Both the position numbers and the translations under genes were made by a program. The notes beneath the pieces were generated by a model. That model saw only the letters and a program-made list of their open reading frames with translations. It was not told the DNA's origin and did no database searches. DNA of 64,000 bases from Candidatus Solibacter sp. (lineage in GTDB: Bacteria; Acidobacteriota; Terriglobia; Bryobacterales; Bryobacteraceae): contig PNKE01000054.1 in the NCBI GenBank assembly GCA_013822245.1, positions 1-64,000 on the forward strand. The letters run 5' to 3'. This document shows positions 58,025 to 64,000 of the stretch, piece by piece (positions within the stretch are counted from its first letter, which is position 1; the number at the start of each line of letters is the position of its first letter).

Positions 58025-59260
58025 CTAGCCGATGCGGGTGTCCGCGCCCAGTTCGTCAGGCGAGACTTCGGCCGCGGGTACGGCAAGATCCTTGTAAACG
58101 ATGGAGATCATCGGCGGCGCCAAGACGGTGGTCATGACGGCCATGAACACGGCCACGCCATAGACCTCCTGGCTGATGGCGCCCTTGGTGAGGCCGATCT
58201 GCGCCACCACCATGCCGACCTCGCCGCGCGGGATCATGCCGATGCCGACTCTCGATGCATTCTTCCAGCCCATCGAGTACGCGCCCAGGCCGCAGCCGAC
58301 GCCCTTGGAGAGCATGGCCGCAATCAGGATCGCCACGCCCAGGGCCAGCACTTCGGGCTTTTTGAAGACGCTGAGGTCCATTTGCAGGCCGATCGAGGCG
58401 AGGAAGAATGGAACCATCAATTCGGCCGCCCCCGACGCCAGGGTGTGGGTCCGCTTGCCGATGGTCTCGCTCAGGGCGAGACCGGCCAGGAAGGCGCCGA
58501 TGATGGCGGCGACGCCCGAATAGTTAGCCAGCAGGGCCATCAAGAAGAGGAAACTGAACGCCACGGCAAACTCGGCCTCTTGCGACTTCAGCCGGGCCAG
58601 CAGTCGGGGCATGACGAAGTTCACGGTCGGCGAGCCGAACTTCACCACCGCCGCGACAAAGATGATCGACACCGCGGCCGACGTTGCCAGGCCCAGGACA
58701 TCCACGCCCCGGCCCTCGCCCATGGAACTGACGACGGCCAGCACCAGCAGACCCAGCACGTCGTCAATCACGGCCGCCGCCAGGATCACCCGGCTGGTCG
58801 CATGGGCAAGCAGGCCTTTCGACGCCAGCACCTCGGCCGTGATGCCCACGCTGGTGGCCACCATCGCCGCGCCCATGAAGATCGATTCGATCTGCGGGTG
58901 TTTGGCGCCCGCCATGATCGCCCAGCCCAGGATGAACGGGACGATGACGCCCAGCACGGCAACCAGCACCGCCGTGCGGCCGACTTTGAGCAGGTCGGAT
59001 GTCTTGATATGCAGCCCCACCTGGAACAGCAGGAACATGACGCCCAGCTCCGACAGAGCGTGCAGCAACCCGGTGTACTCGATCCAGCCGAAACCGGATG
59101 GCCCGATCAGGATGCCGGCCAGCAGGCCGCCGACGATGCCCGGCATACGGAACCGCTCGGCCACTTCGGCCAGCAACTTCGCCGATCCGAACACGAGCAG
59201 CATCGCGAAGGCCAGGTCGAAATTCCCGCCGGGCGCGAGGAAGGCAAGAGGGAAGAGCAT
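58025..59260 (-). CDS. CPA2-type cation/proton antiporter (KefB/NapA-like)
   Basis: The 411-residue product has about 12 membrane helices. RMPGIVGGLLAGILIGPSGFG is the typical first re-entrant region. VILAAAVIDDVLGLLVLAVV holds the paired aspartates of the ion site in CPA2 exchangers. MIPRGEVGMVVAQIGL is the conserved late helix. There is no TrkA-N domain, so it is a bare transporter. Ion choice (Na or K) cannot be set from sequence. The ATG at 59260 is used; GTG at 59281 would add seven residues. It is divergent from glnD. Confidence 0.92.
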   Translation of the reverse strand: MLFPLAFLAPGGNFDLAFAMLLVFGSAKLLAEVAERFRMPGIVGGLLAGILIGPSGFGWIEYTGLLHALSELGVMFLLFQVGLHIKTSDLLKVGRTAVLVAVLGVIVPFILGWAIMAGAKHPQIESIFMGAAMVATSVGITAEVLASKGLLAHATSRVILAAAVIDDVLGLLVLAVVSSMGEGRGVDVLGLATSAAVSIIFVAAVVKFGSPTVNFVMPRLLARLKSQEAEFAVAFSFLFLMALLANYSGVAAIIGAFLAGLALSETIGKRTHTLASGAAELMVPFFLASIGLQMDLSVFKKPEVLALGVAILIAAMLSKGVGCGLGAYSMGWKNASRVGIGMIPRGEVGMVVAQIGLTKGAISQEVYGVAVFMAVMTTVLAPPMISIVYKDLAVPAAEVSPDELGADTRIG

Positions 59261-59509
59261 TGTTGTTAGAGAGTTCTCCACCCGTATGCGCCGGGTCGAG
59301 GTTCCTTCATCGTAGCTCTATTCGGGTGCGGCCGGCCAAGCCGGAGCAGTCATCAAAATAATCTCTCGACCCTAGAAATATTTCGTTGGGGCCTGTTCGC
59401 CGCACGCCGTTGTAGGATGAGGTTGGGCATCGGGTCCGGTCTCCTCGCGCATGCCGGACGCAACGCTTCCGGGCTTTCCGCCGACCTCTTCCGCATCCGG
59501 GTTGGATCA

Positions 59510-61993
59510 GTGTCTCTACCGACGAAGGAATCTTACATACGGACCATGGAGGACGCGCGTGAGCGTTTCCTGGTCTCCGGCGCGCCTTTGCCCGTGATGA
59601 AGGACCGCACCCTGCTGGTGGACGAAGCGGTCTGCGCGGCGTTCGCCGCCACCATCGGTTCCCAGTTTCAGGAGAAGGCCGCCCTGGTGGCTGTCGGCGG
59701 CTATGGCCGGCAGGAGTTGTTCCCCCACTCCGACATCGATCTGCTGCTGCTTGCCGCCAGGACGCCCGAGAGCGCCGCGGAGAAGGCCGCGCTGTCGGAG
59801 TTTCTGCGGGTGCTTTGGGACATGGGCCTGAGGGTCAGCCAGTCCGTGCGCACGGTCGAGGAGTGCTCGAAGGTGCATGAAGGCAACTTCGAACTGACGG
59901 TCAGCCTGCTTGACCGCCGCTACCTTGGCGGCGACCTGTCGCTGTTTGCCTCGCTGAACGGCCGGTTCGGCCGGTTCATCCTGTCCGAGCAGCGCGACCT
60001 GATGCGGCGGATGTGCCGCATGGCGCGCAGCCGCCACGCCCGCTACAACCAGACCATTTACCGGCTCGAACCCGATCTCAAGGAAACCCCCGGCGGACTG
60101 CGCGACCTCCAGACCATGCACTGGATATCGCTGCTGCGCGACGCTGCCGCCGAAGCCGGTTCCGAGGATCCCCGCGCCCGGCAGTTCCTCTATTCCGTCC
60201 GCAGCTACCTGCATTTCCTCACCGGGCGGGACGCCAACCTGCTGAGCTTCGAGGCGCAGGACGAGATCTCGTCCGCGCCTTTTTCGCCCTGGCGCGACCC
60301 GGCGGAGTGGATGCGGGCGTACTACCGCCACGCTTCGGCGATTTTCAAGAAGACGCTGTATGAACTGGAAGTGACCGAATCGAGCGACCGCAGCCTGGCG
60401 ACAAACTTCCGCGACTGGCGCTCGCGCCTGTCCAACTCCGAGTTCACCGTTTCGCGCGACCTGGTCTTCCTGCGTAATCCGCGGGAACTCGACACCGACG
60501 CTGAACTCCCGTTGCGCATGTTCCGCTTTGTCGCCAAACACGGCGTGGCCCTGGCACGGGTGACCGAGAAGCGCCTGGTCGATCGCGTCTTTGAATGGTC
60601 GCGGCACTATGACGCGTCTCCGCCCAAAGCCGCCTTCTGGAAGGACTTTCTCGATCAACCTCACGCCGTGAAGGCGATCCGCGCCATGGAGGCCACTGGC
60701 CTGCTCAACGTTTTGATCCCGGAATGGGAGCGCATCCAGCACCTTGTCGTCCGTGATTTCTACCACCAATACACGGTGGACGAACATACGCTCATGACGC
60801 TGGAATCGCTCTGGGACCTGGCGGCCGGGGATTCAAAGCTGTCGGCGCTGGCACAGGAGTCCGAACACGACCTGTGGCTGCTGAAACTCGCTCTGCTGCT
60901 GCACGATACCGGCAAGGGCAGCGGACGCGATCATAGTGAAGAGGCGGTGCGGCTGGCCCGCGGATACCTCGAACGCAGCGGGCTGGATGAGATGGACGCG
61001 GCCACGGTGCTGTTTCTCATCGAAAACCACCTGGCGCTGTCGTCGGTCATGCAGTCGCGCGACCTCGAAAGCCCGGAGACCGCCCGTTTTGTCGCTACTC
61101 TGACCAGGACCGACGAACGGCTCCGCCTGCTGACGCTGATGACCTACGCCGACATCGCCGGCGTCAACCCCACCGCCATGACGCCGTGGCGGGCCGAGCA
61201 ACTGTGGCGGCTGTACCGGATCGGCCACCGCCAGATCAACGGCGGGCTGAGTGAACAGCGTTTCAATACCGCCAGCAGCGCCTACGGCGAACTGACCCCG
61301 GAGATGAAGGAGTTTCTCGACGGCATCCCGCTGCGCTATCTCTGGACGCACAGCCGGCAGCAGGCCGAGCACCACACGGCGCTGTTCCAGCCGGCCCGCG
61401 ATACCGGCGTGGCCATCGAGATTGTCCGCCGGGAGGGCGCATTCGAGCTGACCGTCATCGCCCAGGACCGGCCGTTCCTGTTTGCCTCGCTGGCCGGCGC
61501 CGTCGCCAGTTTCGGGCTCAATATCGTCCGCGCCGAGGCCTTCTCGAACTCCGCCGGCTACGTGATCGATCACTTCGCTTCACTCGACCCCACGCGCAAC
61601 CTCGAATTGAACCCGCCGGAAATCGAACGCCTCAAGCTGGTGATCAGGAAGGTGGCGCTCGGTCAACTCCGCGCCGAGGACCTGCTCAAGTCCCGCCCGG
61701 TGCGCAAGACGCCCGGCGCCGGATCGAGGCCGGAACCGGCGGTCGCCATCGACTCGGAAAGCGCCCCGAACACCACCGTGTTCGAGGTCGTCGCCCAGGA
61801 CAGGCCAGGGCTGTTGCACGCATTGGCTTCGGCCATCTCCCGCCAGGGCTGCAATATTGAAGTGGTCCTGGTGGATACCGAAGCCTACAAGGCCATCGAC
61901 GTCTTTCATGTCACGCGCAACGGCGCCAAACTCAACCGCGCGGAATCGGATTCGGTCAGAGCCGCCTTGCTTGCCGCCTGCTCGCCGGCCTGA
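59510..61993 (+). CDS. glnD: PII uridylyltransferase / uridylyl-removing enzyme
   Basis: The product (827 residues from this start) senses glutamine and modifies PII. The nucleotidyltransferase has GGYGRQELFPHSDIDLLLL, an HD domain follows with LLLHDTGKGSGRDHSEE and LIENHLALSS, and two ACT domains end it (LTVIAQDRPFLFASLAGAV and FEVVAQDRPGLLHALASAI). The layout is complete. The start is uncertain: GTG 59510 (MSLPTKESY), ATG 59546 or ATG 59417 are all possible, none with a clear ribosome binding site. Its target GlnE partner is encoded at 37.3-40.2 kb, while PII itself is not in the window. Confidence 0.95.
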   Translation: MSLPTKESYIRTMEDARERFLVSGAPLPVMKDRTLLVDEAVCAAFAATIGSQFQEKAALVAVGGYGRQELFPHSDIDLLLLAARTPESAAEKAALSEFLRVLWDMGLRVSQSVRTVEECSKVHEGNFELTVSLLDRRYLGGDLSLFASLNGRFGRFILSEQRDLMRRMCRMARSRHARYNQTIYRLEPDLKETPGGLRDLQTMHWISLLRDAAAEAGSEDPRARQFLYSVRSYLHFLTGRDANLLSFEAQDEISSAPFSPWRDPAEWMRAYYRHASAIFKKTLYELEVTESSDRSLATNFRDWRSRLSNSEFTVSRDLVFLRNPRELDTDAELPLRMFRFVAKHGVALARVTEKRLVDRVFEWSRHYDASPPKAAFWKDFLDQPHAVKAIRAMEATGLLNVLIPEWERIQHLVVRDFYHQYTVDEHTLMTLESLWDLAAGDSKLSALAQESEHDLWLLKLALLLHDTGKGSGRDHSEEAVRLARGYLERSGLDEMDAATVLFLIENHLALSSVMQSRDLESPETARFVATLTRTDERLRLLTLMTYADIAGVNPTAMTPWRAEQLWRLYRIGHRQINGGLSEQRFNTASSAYGELTPEMKEFLDGIPLRYLWTHSRQQAEHHTALFQPARDTGVAIEIVRREGAFELTVIAQDRPFLFASLAGAVASFGLNIVRAEAFSNSAGYVIDHFASLDPTRNLELNPPEIERLKLVIRKVALGQLRAEDLLKSRPVRKTPGAGSRPEPAVAIDSESAPNTTVFEVVAQDRPGLLHALASAISRQGCNIEVVLVDTEAYKAIDVFHVTRNGAKLNRAESDSVRAALLAACSPA

Positions 61994-61996
61994 GCG

Positions 61997-62386
61997 TCAA
62001 GCGCCCGCCACCGGCGGCGCGTCCAGCCGCTCGAATTCCAACTGATCGCCCGCTTGCGTGCCGGTGGCCTCGATCGTGCCTTCGGGCAACTCCAGCGTCG
62101 AGTGCGCCCGCAGGCTGCCCGAAACCCGCCACGGCTTGAGGCGCGGCCGCGCCTTGACCACGCGCAGGTCCTTCGACAGGAACAGCACGTCGATGGTGAA
62201 CTTCATGAAGAAACAGTGAACCGCTTCGCAAGGCGAGATCCACAGTCCCTCGCCCGGATCGAGGCCCGTCTTTTTCAACAGGCCCTCGCGCCGTTTCCCG
62301 CTCGTGCCGGCCACGCCGGCCCTGCTGGCCAGTTCGATGCCCCGCGTGCGGTTGACTACCCTGATCGTGTCGCCGTATTTGCCCAA
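61997..62386 (-). CDS. DUF192-family protein
   Basis: The 129-residue product matches DUF192: GTSGKRREGLLKKTGLDPGEGL, then SPCEAVHCFFMKFTIDVLFLSKDLRVV and a closing ELPEGTIEATGTQAGDQL. The family is a small beta-rich domain, often exported or near the membrane, of unknown role. Unlike many members it lacks a signal peptide. The start is TTG at 62386 with GGAAG about 8 bases upstream; no ATG is available. It is convergent with glnD with a 3-base gap, and 31 bases downstream of the toastrack-like lipoprotein gene. Confidence 0.85.
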   Translation of the reverse strand: MGKYGDTIRVVNRTRGIELASRAGVAGTSGKRREGLLKKTGLDPGEGLWISPCEAVHCFFMKFTIDVLFLSKDLRVVKARPRLKPWRVSGSLRAHSTLELPEGTIEATGTQAGDQLEFERLDAPPVAGA

Positions 62387-62417
62387 TCGCCGTCTTCCTT
62401 TCGCCTGACCGCCGCCG

Positions 62418-63128
62418 CTACTCTGCCCTGATGTTGATCTGGCCGATGCCGCCCTTCACGTCCAGGCGCAGCGTCACCGGGCTCTTGCCATAGGCGTCGT
62501 TGGTCCACCTGCCGCCGTCGCGCGTCAGGCCGCGGACGCTGACCTCGCCTATGCCGCCCCTGGCCTCCGCCACCACCCCCACATCGTTGGGCACCCACAC
62601 CGTCGCCTCGCCCACGCCGCCGCGGATCTCGACATCGCAGGACGACTTCTTCGGCCCGCGAAGGTCCAGGTCAACCTGGCCAGCGCCCACCTGAACCCTG
62701 GCGCTTCTCAGCGTGAGCGACCCCAGGTTCAACCTGCTCTCGCCGGCGCCAAGAGAGACGTTCAGGTCCATCCGCACATCGTCGGCCAGCTTGATCTCCC
62801 AGCGGTTGACATGATTGTTGCCGAACGCCGTCTTCGACTTGTTCCGCACGCTGAGACGCCCGCGGAAACTGGAGTCCTCATAGTGGACCTCGGGCGCGGT
62901 GTTTCCGCCCGCCGTGTAGGTGAACGTGCCCTCCATCAGCTTGGACGAGCCGCCTGACAGTTCCATCTCGCCGGCCGCCATCGCCACCGTGACGTCCACT
63001 AATTCGGCCTTGGGGCGCTCGATCGATGCGGTCTCGGTCTTGCGCGAATGGTCCCCATGCATATTGACCGTGCAACCCGCCACCGCCAGACCGAGCGCCG
63101 CCGCCACCGCCGGGATCCTCGATTTCAT
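62418..63128 (-). CDS. Lipoprotein with toastrack/DUF2154-like beta domain
   Basis: The 236-residue product has a lipoprotein signal ending LAVAGCTVN. Its body is repetitive beta-strand: LGAGESRLNLGSLTLRSARV, VGAGQVDLDLRG, GGVGEATVWVPNDVGV, GGIGEVSVRGL and GGIGQINIRAE. The spaced G-x-GE/GQ turns suit the toastrack fold seen in LiaF-type cell-envelope proteins; function is unknown. The ATG at 63128 has a perfect AGGAGG 7 bases upstream, which settles the start. It shares a theme with the TSNG lipoprotein at 20.6 kb, but the sequences differ. Confidence 0.85.
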   Translation of the reverse strand: MKSRIPAVAAALGLAVAGCTVNMHGDHSRKTETASIERPKAELVDVTVAMAAGEMELSGGSSKLMEGTFTYTAGGNTAPEVHYEDSSFRGRLSVRNKSKTAFGNNHVNRWEIKLADDVRMDLNVSLGAGESRLNLGSLTLRSARVQVGAGQVDLDLRGPKKSSCDVEIRGGVGEATVWVPNDVGVVAEARGGIGEVSVRGLTRDGGRWTNDAYGKSPVTLRLDVKGGIGQINIRAE

Positions 63129-63268
63129 GCCGATCCTCCTGTTCCTAAAGAGGAGACGGTGCAATGCGCCCGCCGGTTCGATAATCCGGCGTTGACGATT
63201 GAACGATCCTCAGGGGGTTCCGAATCGTTATTGTATCCACTGCCGGCGCGCCAGGCGGCGGCGCCGGG

Positions 63269-64000
63269 CTATCGCAGCACTTCCCGGCTCATGCGCACCA
63301 GCGACTCGCGCATCTTCCTGGCCTCCTCGTCGTCGGCCCCCAATCCAGCCAGCCCCACGCCGGCGAGCAGATCGCCCCTGGCGCAGGTGAATCCGGGCTG
63401 TTGCACCATGGCGCAGAACACGCTCACCAGTTCGCCGTCGCGCCAGCCGTTTTCGGCCTCCTGCTGGAGCAACGCAACCGCTTCCCCGGTCGTGTAAGGC
63501 TCCTTGTAGGCGCGCTTTGACGTCAGCGCATCGAAGATGTCGGCCACCTGCAAAATCCGCGCCAGCAGCGGGATCTGTTCCCCGGCCAGCCCGTCGGGAT
63601 ACCCGCTGCCGTCCCAGCGTTCATGGTGGTTGCGGATCACCGGCAGCACCGGCGCCAGGCTCTTCATCGGCCGGCAGATGCTCTCGCCCACCCAGGTGTG
63701 GGATTTCATCACCTGCCACTCCTGCTCGGTCAGGTGGCCGCCCTTGTTCAACACCGCGTCCGGGACCGCGATCTTGCCGATATCGTGCAGAAAACCGCCC
63801 CTATACAGGGCCAGCAGTTCCTCTTCCGGCAATCCCAGCGTCGTGCCGAGCGCGACGCTCAGCGCCGCCAGCCGCTCGCAGTGGTTTCCGGTCTCCTCAT
63901 CGCGCGCTTCCACGGTCTGGGCCAGCGAGAACAGGATCGTCTCGGCCTCTTCCAAGGAGTCGATGGCCTTCTTATTCCTAAGCATCGCCCTGACCCTGGT
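63269..64000 (-). CDS. HD-GYP response regulator, N-terminal part outside window
   Basis: The visible 243 residues are an HD-GYP phosphodiesterase: CERLAALSVALG, LHDIGKIAVPD (HD), SHTWVGESICRP, RNHHERWDGSGYPDGL (GYP) and RILQVADIFDALTSKRAYKE. Such domains break down cyclic-di-GMP. Upstream of the first ATG (63985) the frame stays open to the window edge and reads TRVRAMLRNKK, the usual end of a receiver domain, so the gene is cut here and most likely encodes a receiver plus HD-GYP. A C-terminal tail of about 50 residues (from QQEAENGWRDGELV) is extra. Confidence 0.9.
   Translation of the reverse strand, partial: TRVRAMLRNKKAIDSLEEAETILFSLAQTVEARDEETGNHCERLAALSVALGTTLGLPEEELLALYRGGFLHDIGKIAVPDAVLNKGGHLTEQEWQVMKSHTWVGESICRPMKSLAPVLPVIRNHHERWDGSGYPDGLAGEQIPLLARILQVADIFDALTSKRAYKEPYTTGEAVALLQQEAENGWRDGELVSVFCAMVQQPGFTCARGDLLAGVGLAGLGADDEEARKMRESLVRMSREVLR

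Overview
The window is high-GC bacterial chromosome, most likely from an Acidobacteriota member near the Solibacter/Bryobacter group. Three family-level signs support this. Two exported proteins carry a Solibacter-type (TIGR03437-like) C-terminal region. There is an Oar-like TonB-dependent receptor with an N-terminal carboxypeptidase-regulatory fold. There is also a remnant of an acidobacterial-type (ADOP) permease. The taxonomic call is inference. I saw no phage, insertion sequence or CRISPR array. Most of the window is core housekeeping genes with small lineage-specific exported proteins between them.

Layout. 0.5-2.9 kb: aldehyde dehydrogenase coupled to a membrane hydrolase (minus). 3.1-6.05 kb: lipoprotein, two-domain exported protein and ComM-like ATPase (plus). 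6.07-8.4 kb: ADOP remnant, then an ECF sigma / anti-sigma / secretin-N-domain operon with ATGA overlaps and a strong terminator. 8.7-9.5 kb: methyltransferase and tRNA-Ala(CGC). 9.85-17.8 kb: TonB-dependent receptor with a clear promoter, dnaE and accA. 17.9-21.6 kb: small membrane protein, ankyrin protein, PAS-GGDEF cyclase and a TSNG-repeat lipoprotein. 21.7-25.2 kb: pyruvate carboxylase, followed by a cluster of hairpins. 25.5-28.5 kb: propeller-like exported protein, a C-run tract, and a toxin-antitoxin module with a palindromic operator and related repeats on both sides. 28.5-33.3 kb: uvrA and mutY divergent, then a TIGR03437-type protein. 33.4-37.2 kb: aroC-def-fmt-argJ operon. 37.3-41.8 kb: glnE, MOSC protein and an HGSNAT-like membrane acyltransferase (minus). 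41.8-44.5 kb: M1 aminopeptidase, PmoA-family protein. 44.6-50.7 kb: clpX-lon-engB-rho (minus). 50.8-53.4 kb: a Gly/Gln-rich membrane protein and gapA. 53.5-58.0 kb: AmmeMemoRadiSam genes facing a heptaheme cytochrome and a sorbosone-dehydrogenase-like lipoprotein. 58.0-64.0 kb: cation/proton antiporter, glnD, DUF192 protein, toastrack-like lipoprotein and the C-terminal part of an HD-GYP response regulator.

How the genes fit together. Both enzymes that relay nitrogen status, GlnD (PII uridylylation) and GlnE (glutamine synthetase adenylylation), are present but 20 kb apart. Proteostasis (ClpX, Lon), translation start chemistry (Def, Fmt), DNA repair (UvrA, MutY) and central carbon (Pyc, GapA, AccA) are the main core functions. 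Cyclic-di-GMP is both made (PAS-GGDEF) and probably degraded (HD-GYP).

The most unusual signals are these: a start codon sitting in the tetraloop of a perfect 8-bp hairpin (about 57.99 kb); the toxin-antitoxin island with its palindrome, repeats and C-run tract (27.3-28.45 kb); the sigma/anti-sigma/secretin-domain operon; an 83-residue permease with its middle deleted; and strand composition that switches between G-rich and C-rich blocks regardless of gene direction.
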